Source: Sphingomonadales bacterium (lineage in GTDB: Bacteria; Pseudomonadota; Alphaproteobacteria; Sphingomonadales; Sphingomonadaceae). From it: a stretch of DNA of 64,000 nt. Made by a program: the position numbers and the translations under genes. Where the stretch lies: the NCBI GenBank assembly GCA_016707885.1, contig JADJGU010000003.1, positions 62,001-126,000 on the forward strand, in the 5' to 3' direction. Under the pieces are notes generated by a model. That model ran no database searches, had not been told where the DNA came from, and saw only the letters and a program-made list of their open reading frames with translations. This document shows positions 10,197-18,048 of the stretch, one piece after another (position 1 is the stretch's first letter; every line of letters begins with the position of its first letter).

Positions 10197-11033
10197 ATGC
10201 GTACTGGCGTGATCGCTAAAAAGATGGGCATGATGCGCCTCTTCAATGAAGATGGCCGTCACGTACCCGTCACCGTATTGGCGCTGGAAGGCTGCCAGGT
10301 GGTTGGACAACGCAACGAAGACAAGGACGGCTATTATGCTGTTCGTCTCGGAGCAGGTGCCCGTAAGGCGAAAAATGTAAACAAGCCGCAACGTGGTGAA
10401 TTTGCCAAGGCTCAGGTTGAGCCCAAGGCACGCGTTGCTGAATTCCGTGTCGACAATGCCGATGGACTGCTGCCTGTGGGCGCAACCATTGCGGCTGACC
10501 ACTTTGTGGACGGCCAGCTGGTCGACATCACTGGCCACACTCAGGGTAAGGGTTTTGCTGGTGCCATGAAGCGTTGGGGTTTCGGCGGTATGCGCGCAAC
10601 CCACGGCGTTTCGATCAGCCACCGTGCCCATGGTTCGACGGGTAACCGTCAGGATCCGGGTAAGGTCTTCAAGAACAAGAAGATGGCCGGTCACATGGGT
10701 GATCGCCAGCGTACCCAGCAGAATCTGGAAATCGTCCGCACCGACGTTGCGCGCGGTCTGATTTTCGTTCGTGGCTCGGTTCCCGGTTCGAAGAATGGCT
10801 GGCTGCTCGTTCGCGACGCGGTCAAGGTTCCTGCACCGGAAGGCGCTCCGTTCCCGGGCGCGCTGAAAAACGACAATGAAGCGCCGGTCGTCGAGGAAGA
10901 AGTGGTCGTTGCTGCTGAAACCGAAGTCACCGAAGCTCCGGCTGTAGAAGCTGCTGCTGAAGCACCTGCCGCTGAAACTCCTGCAACCGAGGCACCCGCC
11001 ACGGACGCAGGCGAAGAGCAGAAGGAGGGCTAA
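10197..11033 (+). CDS. rplC: 50S ribosomal protein L3 with long acidic Ala/Glu tail
   Basis: 278 aa, against about 210 for a standard L3. The core is typical: MRTGVIAKKMGMMRLF at the start, the TQGKGFAGAMKRWGFGG loop that reaches the peptidyl-transferase centre, and HRAHGSTGNRQDPGKVFKNK. After about residue 225 comes an extension rich in Ala, Glu, Pro and Thr (for example EAPAAETPATEAPA). L3 starts 50S assembly. Start ATG 10197 with GTAGGAG just upstream. The gap to rplD is 3 bases. Confidence 0.97.
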   Translation: MRTGVIAKKMGMMRLFNEDGRHVPVTVLALEGCQVVGQRNEDKDGYYAVRLGAGARKAKNVNKPQRGEFAKAQVEPKARVAEFRVDNADGLLPVGATIAADHFVDGQLVDITGHTQGKGFAGAMKRWGFGGMRATHGVSISHRAHGSTGNRQDPGKVFKNKKMAGHMGDRQRTQQNLEIVRTDVARGLIFVRGSVPGSKNGWLLVRDAVKVPAPEGAPFPGALKNDNEAPVVEEEVVVAAETEVTEAPAVEAAAEAPAAETPATEAPATDAGEEQKEG

Positions 11034-11036
11034 GCC

Positions 11037-11663
11037 ATGAAGCTCAAGGTTCAAACCCTCGACGCCAAGGCAAAAGGCGACATTGATCTGAATGATGCCG
11101 TGTTCGGTCTCGAACCGCGCGCAGACATTCTGCACCGCATCATCACCTGGCAGCGTGAAAAGGCACGCGGTACGGCTCGTCCGACCCGCGAGCGTTCAGA
11201 CGTTTCGCGCACCGGCAAGAAGTTCGGTCGTCAGAAGGGTGGCGGTACTGCCCGTCACGGTGACCGTGCTGCTCCGACTTTCATCGGTGGTGGTAAGGCT
11301 CACGGTGCCCGCCTGCGCGACTTCAACCCGTCGCTCAACAAGAAGATCCGCACCCTCGGCCTGAAAATGGCGCTGTCGAGCAAGGCGAAAGCCGGCACGC
11401 TGATCGTTCTCGAAGATCTCGAGATGAATGACGGCAAGACCAAGGCTCTTGTCGGTCAGCTTTCGAAGCTCGGCTTCGGCAAGACGGCTCTCGTCATTGA
11501 CGGTGAAGGCGTGAATGACAATTTCCGCAAAGCATCAGCCAATATCATCGGCGTCAATGTGCTCCCCGCTGTGGGCGCCAACGTCTATGACATTCTGAAG
11601 CACGAAACGCTGGTCCTGACCCGCGCCGCGGTTGAGAAACTGGAGGCCCGTTTCAATGGCTAA
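11037..11663 (+). CDS. rplD: 50S ribosomal protein L4
   Basis: 208 aa, normal length. L4 lines the exit tunnel and in enterobacteria represses the S10 operon; whether it does so here is unknown. Motifs: SRTGKKFGRQKGGGTARHGD (the tunnel loop) and VLVL-like C-terminal sheet residues ending LVLTRAAVEKLEARFNG. Its last 8 bases overlap the start of rplW, suggesting translational coupling. Confidence 0.97.
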   Translation: MKLKVQTLDAKAKGDIDLNDAVFGLEPRADILHRIITWQREKARGTARPTRERSDVSRTGKKFGRQKGGGTARHGDRAAPTFIGGGKAHGARLRDFNPSLNKKIRTLGLKMALSSKAKAGTLIVLEDLEMNDGKTKALVGQLSKLGFGKTALVIDGEGVNDNFRKASANIIGVNVLPAVGANVYDILKHETLVLTRAAVEKLEARFNG

Positions 11664-11964
11664 GAAAGACGCAATCGACATCCGTCATTACGACGTGATC
11701 GTTGCGCCGCACATCACCGAAAAGGCGACGCTGCTTTCGGAAAACAACGCTGTTGTTTTCAAGGTAGCAGGCGATGCAACCAAGCCGCAGATTAAAGCTG
11801 CCGTGGAAGCATTGTTCGACGTCAAGGTGAAGGGCGTCAACACGCTCGTGCAAAAGGGCAAAGTCAAGCGGTGGAAGGGCAAGCCCTATACCCGCAACGA
11901 CGTCAAAAAGGCCGTTGTGACTCTGGCTGAAGGCCAGACCATCGACGTGACCTCAGGGATCTAA
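11656..11964 (+). CDS. rplW: 50S ribosomal protein L23
   Basis: 102 aa from ATG 11656, inside the end of rplD (shared ATGGCTAA). L23 sits at the tunnel exit and docks trigger factor and SRP. The YDVIVAPHITEKATLL motif and VKGVNTLVQKGKVKRW loop are typical. An in-frame start at 11632 is unlikely because the residues before 11656 have no L23 match. Confidence 0.97.
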   Translation: MAKKDAIDIRHYDVIVAPHITEKATLLSENNAVVFKVAGDATKPQIKAAVEALFDVKVKGVNTLVQKGKVKRWKGKPYTRNDVKKAVVTLAEGQTIDVTSGI

Positions 11965-11974
11965 GGGCAGGATA

Positions 11975-12811
11975 ATGGCACTCAAAAGCTACAAACCAAC
12001 CAGCCCGGCGCGTCGCGGCCTTGTGCTCGTTGACCGTTCGAGCCTTTACAAGGGCAAGCCCGTCAAGGCGCTGACCGAAGGCAAGCGCAAGACCGGCGGT
12101 CGCAACAACAAGGGCCATGTCACCTCGCGTGGCATCGGTGGCGGACACAAGCAGAAATATCGCATTGTCGACTTCAAGCGTCGCAAATGGGATATGCCGG
12201 CAACTGTCGAGCGTCTGGAATATGACCCCAACCGCACCGCGTTCATCGCGCTGGTGAAGTATGAGGACGGCGAACAGGCCTATATCCTCGCTCCGCAGCG
12301 CCTGAATGTTGGCGATACGGTGGTTGCTGGCGAAAAGACCGACGTTAAGCCGGGCAATGCGATGCTTCTGTCGCAGATGCCGGTGGGCACCATCTGTCAC
12401 AACATCGAGATGAAGCCGGGCAAGGGTGGCCAGATCGCCCGTTCGGCAGGCACCTATGTGCAGCTCGTCGGGCGTGATGGCGGCCTCGTCATCGTGCGCC
12501 TCAACTCGGGCGAGCAGCGCTATGTGCGCGGCGATTGCATGGGTACGGTCGGCGCGGTGTCGAACCCCGACAACTCGAACACCACGCTTGCCAAGGCTGG
12601 CCGCAACCGCTGGAAGGGCATCAAGCCTTTGACCCGCGGTGTTGCAAAGAATCCGGTCGACCACCCGCACGGTGGTGGTGAAGGCCGCACCTCGGGCGGA
12701 CGCCATCCGGTGACGCCATGGGGCAAGCCGACCAAGGGTGCTCGCACCCGTTCGAACAAATCGACTGACAAGATGATCATCCGGTCACGTCATGCGAAGA
12801 AGAAGAGGTAA
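11975..12811 (+). CDS. rplB: 50S ribosomal protein L2
   Basis: 278 aa, normal length. L2 is needed for subunit association and peptidyl transfer. MALKSYKPTSPARRGLV at the N-terminus, SRGIGGGHKQKYRIVDF and the C-terminal NPVDHPHGGGEGRTSGGRHP motif with the conserved His are present. Ten bases after rplW. Confidence 0.98.
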   Translation: MALKSYKPTSPARRGLVLVDRSSLYKGKPVKALTEGKRKTGGRNNKGHVTSRGIGGGHKQKYRIVDFKRRKWDMPATVERLEYDPNRTAFIALVKYEDGEQAYILAPQRLNVGDTVVAGEKTDVKPGNAMLLSQMPVGTICHNIEMKPGKGGQIARSAGTYVQLVGRDGGLVIVRLNSGEQRYVRGDCMGTVGAVSNPDNSNTTLAKAGRNRWKGIKPLTRGVAKNPVDHPHGGGEGRTSGGRHPVTPWGKPTKGARTRSNKSTDKMIIRSRHAKKKR

Positions 12812-12814
12812 GTC

Positions 12815-13090
12815 ATGGCTCGTTCCGTCTGGAAAGGTCCTTTTGTCGACCTTTATCTGCTGAAAAAAGCAGAAACCGCGCAGGATGCGAACAGCAGCGC
12901 GCCGATCAAGACCTGGTCGCGCCGCTCGACGATCCTTCCGCAATTCGTCGGCCTGACGTTCAGCGTCTATAACGGCCACAAGTTCGTCCCTGTCTCGGTC
13001 AACGAAGACATGGTCGGCCACAAGCTGGGCGAGTTCGCGCCCACCCGTACCTATCACGGTCACGGCGCAGACAAGAAGGGCAAACGCTAA
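12815..13090 (+). CDS. rpsS: 30S ribosomal protein S19
   Basis: 91 aa, full length. S19 binds 16S rRNA in the 30S head with S13. MARSVWKGPFVDLYLLKKAE, WSRRSTILPQFVGLTFSVYN and the GEFAPTRTYHGHGADKKGKR tail are typical. Its stop overlaps the rplV start by one base (TAATG). Confidence 0.98.
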   Translation: MARSVWKGPFVDLYLLKKAETAQDANSSAPIKTWSRRSTILPQFVGLTFSVYNGHKFVPVSVNEDMVGHKLGEFAPTRTYHGHGADKKGKR

Positions 13091-13470
13091 TGGGTAAGCA
13101 AGCCTCCCCCCGCCGCGTAGGCGACAAGGAAGCGCTGGCTGTCGGCACCACCATTCGTGGTTCGGCCCAGAAGCTTAACCTGGTTGCAGCGTTGATCCGC
13201 GGTCGCAAGGTTGAAGAAGCATTGAACATCCTCAGCTTTTCGAAGCGTGCGATGGCTGTCGATGCGCGCAAGGTTTTGGCTTCGGCTATTGCCAATGCGG
13301 AAAACAACCACAATCTCGACGTCGACAGCCTTGTCGTTGCCGAAGCCAGCGTTGGCAAGGCACTCACCATGAAGCGTTTCCACGCTCGTGGTCGTGGCAA
13401 GTCGACCCGCATCCTGAAACCGTTCAGCCGCTTGCGCATCGTCGTTCGCGAACAGGAAGAAGAGGCTTAA
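13090..13470 (+). CDS. rplV: 50S ribosomal protein L22
   Basis: 126 aa. L22 lines the exit tunnel opposite L4. RGSAQKLNLVAALIRGRKVE at the front and the hairpin HARGRGKSTRILKPFSRLRI toward the C-terminus are characteristic. The start overlaps the rpsS stop, and rpsC follows after 2 bases. Confidence 0.97.
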   Translation: MGKQASPRRVGDKEALAVGTTIRGSAQKLNLVAALIRGRKVEEALNILSFSKRAMAVDARKVLASAIANAENNHNLDVDSLVVAEASVGKALTMKRFHARGRGKSTRILKPFSRLRIVVREQEEEA

Positions 13471-13472
13471 TC

Positions 13473-14177
13473 ATGGGTCAGAAGAGCAATCCGATCGGCC
13501 TCCGCCTGCAGATCAATCGCACGTGGGACAGCCGCTGGTTCGCCGAAGGTGCGGATTATGGCCGTATGCTTCTGGAAGATATCAACATCCGCAAGTTCGT
13601 GATGAAGACACTTCCGCAGGCAGCTATTTCGAAGATCGTCATCGAGCGTCCGGCCAAGTTGTGCCGCGTTTCGATCTACGCTGCCCGCCCCGGTGTCATC
13701 ATCGGTAAGAAAGGTGCGGATATCGAAAAGCTGAAAAAGGCTATTGGCAAATATACCGACGCAGACGTTTCGCTGAACATTGTTGAAATCCGCAAGCCGG
13801 AAATCGACGCGAAGCTTGTTGCGCAGGGTGTTGCTGACCAGCTGATCCGCCGCATCGCCTTCCGTCGCGCGATGAAGCGTGCGGTGCAGTCGGCGCTGCG
13901 TCTGGGTGCCGAAGGCATCAAGATCACCTGCGGTGGCCGTCTCGGCGGCGCGGAAATCGCGCGTACCGAATGGTATCGCGAAGGTCGCGTTCCGCTGCAT
14001 ACACTGCGTGCCAATGTCGACTATGCCGAAGCCGAAGCGCTGACTGCATATGGTATCATCGGCATCAAGGTCTGGATCTTCAAGGGCGAAATCCTGGGTC
14101 ATGATCCGATGGCAACCGACCGCCTGATGATGGAAGCGCAGACTTCGGGTGTTCGCCCGCAGTTTGACCGCCGCTGA
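13473..14177 (+). CDS. rpsC: 30S ribosomal protein S3
   Basis: 234 aa. S3 forms part of the mRNA entry helicase of the 30S subunit. MGQKSNPIGLRLQINRTWDS, the KH domain motif GVIIGKKGADIEKLKKAIG, and the C-terminal GRLGGAEIARTEWYREGRVP are present. The gap to rplP is 20 bases. Confidence 0.98.
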   Translation: MGQKSNPIGLRLQINRTWDSRWFAEGADYGRMLLEDINIRKFVMKTLPQAAISKIVIERPAKLCRVSIYAARPGVIIGKKGADIEKLKKAIGKYTDADVSLNIVEIRKPEIDAKLVAQGVADQLIRRIAFRRAMKRAVQSALRLGAEGIKITCGGRLGGAEIARTEWYREGRVPLHTLRANVDYAEAEALTAYGIIGIKVWIFKGEILGHDPMATDRLMMEAQTSGVRPQFDRR

Positions 14178-14197
14178 TAGGAAGATAGGCAAGCATC

Positions 14198-14635
14198 ATG
14201 TTGCAACCTAAAAAACATAAATTCCGCAAGCAGTTCAAGGGCCGTATCCATGGCAATGCCAAGGGCGGTACCGATCTGAACTTCGGTTCTTACGGTCTGA
14301 AGGCTCTTGAGCCGGAACGTATCACTGCGCGTCAGATTGAAGCGGCTCGTCGTGCTATTACCCGTCACATCAAGCGTCAGGGTCGTTTGTGGATCCGCAT
14401 TTTCCCCGACGTGCCTGTGTCGAAGAAGCCTGCCGAAGTCCGTCAGGGTAAAGGTAAGGGTTCGGTCGAATATTGGGCAGCTCGCGTCAAGCCGGGCCGC
14501 ATCCTGTTCGAACTCGACGGTGTTCCGGGCCCCATCGCTGCTGTGGCATTCAGCCGCGCAGCGATGAAGCTGCCGATCAAGACCAAGGTCGTGGCCCGTC
14601 TTGGCGACACCTCGCATCTGGGAGCCGAAGGATGA
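14198..14635 (+). CDS. rplP: 50S ribosomal protein L16
   Basis: 145 aa, slightly longer than the common 137. L16 lies near the A site and is needed for late 50S assembly. MLQPKKHKFRKQFKGR, QGRLWIRIFPDVPVSKKPAE and the GKGKGSVEYWAARVKPGRIL block are typical. The stop overlaps the rpmC start by four bases (ATGA). Confidence 0.98.
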   Translation: MLQPKKHKFRKQFKGRIHGNAKGGTDLNFGSYGLKALEPERITARQIEAARRAITRHIKRQGRLWIRIFPDVPVSKKPAEVRQGKGKGSVEYWAARVKPGRILFELDGVPGPIAAVAFSRAAMKLPIKTKVVARLGDTSHLGAEG

Positions 14636-14841
14636 GCAAGACCGAAGACTTCCGCGTCAAGACTGACGACCAGCTGGCTACCCAGCTCGGCGAGTTGAAG
14701 CGCGAGCAATTCAACCTGCGCTTCCAGGGTGCGACCGGCCAGCTCGAAAAGCCGGCCCGTATCCGCGAAGTGCGTCGCGACATCGCGCGTATCAAGACCC
14801 TGCAAAGCGAGCGTGCAAACGCCGCCAAGCAGTCGGCATAA
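14632..14841 (+). CDS. rpmC: 50S ribosomal protein L29
   Basis: 69 aa from ATG 14632, overlapping the rplP stop. L29 is a small two-helix protein near the tunnel exit next to L23. The signature ELKREQFNLRFQGATGQLEK and RIREVRRDIARIKTLQ is clear. An in-frame extension upstream into rplP is spurious. Confidence 0.97.
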   Translation: MSKTEDFRVKTDDQLATQLGELKREQFNLRFQGATGQLEKPARIREVRRDIARIKTLQSERANAAKQSA

Positions 14842-14853
14842 GGGAGCATAGCA

Positions 14854-15126
14854 ATGCCTAAACGTATTCTTACCGGCACGGTGGTGTCCGACAAGAACGA
14901 CAAGACGGTCGTTGTGCTCGTCGAGCGCAAGGTGAAGCACCCGCTTTACGGCAAGATCATCCGTCGTACGAAAAAGTACCACGCCCATGACGAGTCGAAC
15001 TCGGCAAAGGCGGGTGAAGTAGTTCGCATTCAGGAATGCGCACCGATTTCGAAGAACAAGAGCTGGACTTTGGTGGAACGCGTCAACGCGGCTCCCGAAG
15101 CTGCAGCCGAACTGGCGGAGGGTTGA
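14854..15126 (+). CDS. rpsQ: 30S ribosomal protein S17
   Basis: 90 aa. S17 binds the 5' domain of 16S rRNA. MPKRILTGTVVSDKNDKTVV and YHAHDESNSAKAGEVVRIQE are the family signature; the last dozen residues are an Ala/Glu-rich tail. Twelve bases after rpmC, three before rplN. Confidence 0.97.
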   Translation: MPKRILTGTVVSDKNDKTVVVLVERKVKHPLYGKIIRRTKKYHAHDESNSAKAGEVVRIQECAPISKNKSWTLVERVNAAPEAAAELAEG

Positions 15127-15129
15127 TCC

Positions 15130-15498
15130 ATGATTCAGATGCAATCAAACCTCGATGTTGCCGATAACTCTGGCGCCAAGCGCGTCCAGTGCATCAAGGT
15201 TCTCGGCGGATCAAAGCGCCGCACCGCTGGCGTTGGCGACATCATCGTGGTGTCGATCAAGGAAGCCCAGCCGCGCGGCAAGGTGAAGAAGGGCGACGTC
15301 CACAAGGCCGTCATCGTTCGCACCCGCAAGGATATTCGCCGTGCCGATGGTTCGGTGATCCGTTTCGACACCAACGCTGCCGTATTGATCGGCAACAACA
15401 AGGAGCCGATCGGGACCCGTATTTTTGGCCCCGTCTGCCGTGAACTTCGTGCGAAAAATCACATGAAGATCATCAGCCTGGCGCCGGAGGTTTTGTAA
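15130..15498 (+). CDS. rplN: 50S ribosomal protein L14
   Basis: 122 aa, exact usual length. L14 forms inter-subunit bridges and binds RsfS. MIQMQSNLDVADNSGAKRVQ and the C-terminal RELRAKNHMKIISLAPEVL are conserved. It opens the spc part of the cluster; rplX follows one base later. Confidence 0.98.
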   Translation: MIQMQSNLDVADNSGAKRVQCIKVLGGSKRRTAGVGDIIVVSIKEAQPRGKVKKGDVHKAVIVRTRKDIRRADGSVIRFDTNAAVLIGNNKEPIGTRIFGPVCRELRAKNHMKIISLAPEVL

Positions 15499-15499
15499 G

Positions 15500-15823
15500 A
15501 TGGCAATGGCAAAAATCAAAAAGGGTGACACCGTTGTGGTGCTCGCTGGCAAGGACAAGGGTAAGACTGGTGAAGTCACCCGTGTCGATCCGAAGGCCGA
15601 CAAGGTCGTCGTTTCGGGTGTGAACGTCCGCGTTCGCCATGCGAAGCCCACCCAGGCAGACCCGCAGGGCGGCAAGAAGCCGTTCGAAGCACCGCTGCAC
15701 ATTTCGAATGTGGCACTCGCCGATCCAAAGACCGGCAAGCCGACCCGCGTTCGCATTGAAGCCGGCAAAGATGGCAAGAAAGTTCGTGTTGCTGTCAAGT
15801 CCGGGGAGAAGGTCGATGGCTGA
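15500..15823 (+). CDS. rplX: 50S ribosomal protein L24
   Basis: 107 aa from ATG 15500 (a second ATG two codons later could also serve). L24 starts 50S assembly with 23S domain I. The KOW motif is seen in KKGDTVVVLAGKDKGKTGEV. Its last 8 bases overlap the rplE start (ATGGCTGA), the same arrangement as rplD/rplW. Confidence 0.97.
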   Translation: MAMAKIKKGDTVVVLAGKDKGKTGEVTRVDPKADKVVVSGVNVRVRHAKPTQADPQGGKKPFEAPLHISNVALADPKTGKPTRVRIEAGKDGKKVRVAVKSGEKVDG

Positions 15824-16400
15824 TCAAAAATATACTCCGCGCATGAAGCAGCGCTATGACGATGTAATCGTCAAGGCGATGACCGAAAAATTCGGTTATA
15901 CCAACCGCTTCGCTGTGCCCAAGATCGAAAAAATCACGCTCAACATGGGTGTTGGCGAAGGTTCGCAGGACAAGAAAAAGGTCCAGACCGCGCTTGCCGA
16001 AATGGAACTGATTGCTGGCCAAAAGCCGGTCGTCACCAAGGCGAAAAAGTCGATCGCAGGCTTCAAGTTGCGTGAAGGCATGCCCATTGGCGTCAAGGTG
16101 ACCATGCGTCGCCAGCAGATGTACGAATTCCTCGATCGCCTCGTGACGATCGCGATGCCGCGCATCCGTGACTTCCGTGGTTTGAACCCGAAAAGCTTTG
16201 ACGGTCGTGGCAACTTTGCCATGGGTCTGAAAGAGCAGATCATCTTTCCGGAAATCAGCTACGACGCGATTGATACCGTCCGTGGTATGGATGTGATCGT
16301 AACCACCACCGCCAACAGCGACGACGAAGCCCGTGAGCTTCTCCGTCTGTTCGGCTTCCCCTTCCCGCAAGAACAAGCAGAGGAAAAGGAAGCGGCGTAA
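15816..16400 (+). CDS. rplE: 50S ribosomal protein L5
   Basis: 194 aa from ATG 15816; the frame is open upstream within rplX but L5 similarity begins at MADQKYTPRMKQRYDDVI. L5 binds 5S rRNA and contacts P-site tRNA. Typical blocks: KIEKITLNMGVGEG, GQKPVVTKAKKSIAGFKLRE and RIRDFRGLNPKSFDGRGNFA. Followed by rpsN after a 44-base gap. Confidence 0.98.
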   Translation: MADQKYTPRMKQRYDDVIVKAMTEKFGYTNRFAVPKIEKITLNMGVGEGSQDKKKVQTALAEMELIAGQKPVVTKAKKSIAGFKLREGMPIGVKVTMRRQQMYEFLDRLVTIAMPRIRDFRGLNPKSFDGRGNFAMGLKEQIIFPEISYDAIDTVRGMDVIVTTTANSDDEARELLRLFGFPFPQEQAEEKEAA

Positions 16401-16444
16401 TGCCCGCTTTCGCCCTCTTGTCAGAAAGGACGAGAACTTAAGTC

Positions 16445-16750
16445 ATGGCGAAACTGAGTTCCATTAATAAGAATGAGCGTCGTAAGAAGCTCGTCAAGAA
16501 ATACGCAGGGCAATATGCCCGGCTGAAGGCAATTGCCAATGACGAGTCAAAAGACGAAAGCGAGCGCTTGATCGCGCGCCTGAAATTGGCCGAGATCCCG
16601 CGCAATGGCAACCCGACCCGCGTTCGCAACCGTTGCGAAACCACGGGCCGTCCGCGCGCATATTATCGCAAATTCCGGCTCTGCCGTATCCAGTTGCGCG
16701 ATCTGGCCAATAAGGGCCTGATCCCCGGCGTGACGAAATCGAGCTGGTAA
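16445..16750 (+). CDS. rpsN: 30S ribosomal protein S14
   Basis: 101 aa, the long zinc-independent C- type (no CxxC pairs). S14 is a late-assembly 30S head protein. MAKLSSINKNERRKKLVKKY and the C-terminal RNRCETTGRPRAYYRKFRLC are typical for proteobacteria. Confidence 0.98.
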   Translation: MAKLSSINKNERRKKLVKKYAGQYARLKAIANDESKDESERLIARLKLAEIPRNGNPTRVRNRCETTGRPRAYYRKFRLCRIQLRDLANKGLIPGVTKSSW

Positions 16751-16762
16751 GGGATAGAGAAA

Positions 16763-17158
16763 ATGGCATTGACCGATCCTTTGGGTGATATGCTCACCCG
16801 CATCCGCAACGGCCAGCGCGCGAAGAAAGACTCTGTCGTTTCGCCCGCTTCGAAGCTGCGTACCCGCGTCCTCGACGTGTTGCAGCGCGAAGGCTATATC
16901 CGTGGCTACAGCGAAGAAGCACTGGGCGCCCACAAAGGCCTGCGCATCGAGCTGAAATATTTCGAAGGCCAGCCTGCGATCCAGCATGTTGCCCGCGTTT
17001 CGAAACCCGGCCGCCGCGTCTACTCGGGCAGCAGCGAGCTTCCCGTTATCCGCAACGGCCTGGGCATCACCATCGTTTCCACGCCGAAGGGTGTGCTCTC
17101 GGACGCCGAAGCACGCGAAGCCAATGTCGGCGGCGAAATCCTGGCGGAGGTGTTCTGA
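16763..17158 (+). CDS. rpsH: 30S ribosomal protein S8
   Basis: 131 aa. S8 binds the central domain of 16S rRNA and in E. coli is the repressor of the spc operon. MALTDPLGDMLTRIRNGQRA and the C-terminal GLGITIVSTPKGVLSDAEAR are conserved. The stop overlaps the rplF start by one base. Confidence 0.98.
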   Translation: MALTDPLGDMLTRIRNGQRAKKDSVVSPASKLRTRVLDVLQREGYIRGYSEEALGAHKGLRIELKYFEGQPAIQHVARVSKPGRRVYSGSSELPVIRNGLGITIVSTPKGVLSDAEAREANVGGEILAEVF

Positions 17159-17691
17159 TGAGCCGCATTGGTAAAAAACCGGTTGCTATTCCTGCTGGCG
17201 TCACCGCCAGCATGGGCGATGGCACCTTGTCGGTGAAGGGCCCGAAGGGCGAATTGACCATGCCGATGAGCGACCTCATTTCGTATGAAATGAAGGACGA
17301 AGGCCTGTCGGTCATGCCTGCCAACAAGAGCAAGGAAGCTCGCGCATTCTGGGGAATGCAGCGCACATTGGTGCAGAACCTGGTCACCGGCGTGACCGAA
17401 GGCTTCACCAAGGTGCTCGAAATCACCGGCGTCGGCTATCGTGCCAACGCGCAGGGTCGTAACCTGAAGCTTCAGCTTGGTTACAGCCACGACGTGGATT
17501 TCGCGATCCCCGAGGGAATTGAAATCAAGACGCCCGATAACACCACGGTGGAAATCACGGGCATCGACAAGCAGAAGGTAGGGCAGGTTGCTGCCGAAAT
17601 CCGTCGCTGGAGGAAGCCGGAACCCTATAAGGGCAAGGGCATCAAGTACCGCGGCGAATATATCTTCCGCAAAGAAGGGAAGAAGAAATAA
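17158..17691 (+). CDS. rplF: 50S ribosomal protein L6
   Basis: 177 aa, normal length. L6 sits near the sarcin-ricin loop. MSRIGKKPVAIPAGVTAS, GVTEGFTKVLEITGVGYRAN and RRWRKPEPYKGKGIKYRGEY are typical. Starts within the rpsH stop (TGATG), so translation is probably coupled. Confidence 0.98.
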   Translation: MSRIGKKPVAIPAGVTASMGDGTLSVKGPKGELTMPMSDLISYEMKDEGLSVMPANKSKEARAFWGMQRTLVQNLVTGVTEGFTKVLEITGVGYRANAQGRNLKLQLGYSHDVDFAIPEGIEIKTPDNTTVEITGIDKQKVGQVAAEIRRWRKPEPYKGKGIKYRGEYIFRKEGKKK

Positions 17692-17694
17692 GCC

Positions 17695-18048
17695 ATGGCA
17701 AAGCTCTCTCTCTTTGAAAAGCGCCGTCAGCGCGTCCGTTCGAAACTGCGTTCGCAGGTTGCCGGTCGTCCGCGTCTTTCGGTGCACCGCACAGGCCGTC
17801 ACATCTACGCCCAGATCATCGACGATTCCAAGGGCGTCACCGTGGCTTCGGCTTCGACCAACGACAAGGCGGTCAAGACCAAGAACGGCTCGACCTCTGC
17901 AGCCGCTGCCGAAGTCGGCAAGCGCGTTGCAGAAGCCGCGAAAAAGGCTGGCGTCACCAGCGTTGTGTTCGATCGCGGCGGTTTCCTGTTCCATGGCCGC
18001 GTCAAGGCGCTGGCCGATGCTGCCCGTGAAGGCGGGCTGGAGTTCTGA
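17695..18048 (+). CDS. rplR: 50S ribosomal protein L18
   Basis: 117 aa. L18 binds 5S rRNA with L5 and L25. LFEKRRQRVRSKLRSQVAGR, RLSVHRTGRHIYAQIIDD and the C-terminal FHGRVKALADAAREGGLEF are conserved. One-base overlap with rpsE. Confidence 0.98.
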   Translation: MAKLSLFEKRRQRVRSKLRSQVAGRPRLSVHRTGRHIYAQIIDDSKGVTVASASTNDKAVKTKNGSTSAAAAEVGKRVAEAAKKAGVTSVVFDRGGFLFHGRVKALADAAREGGLEF

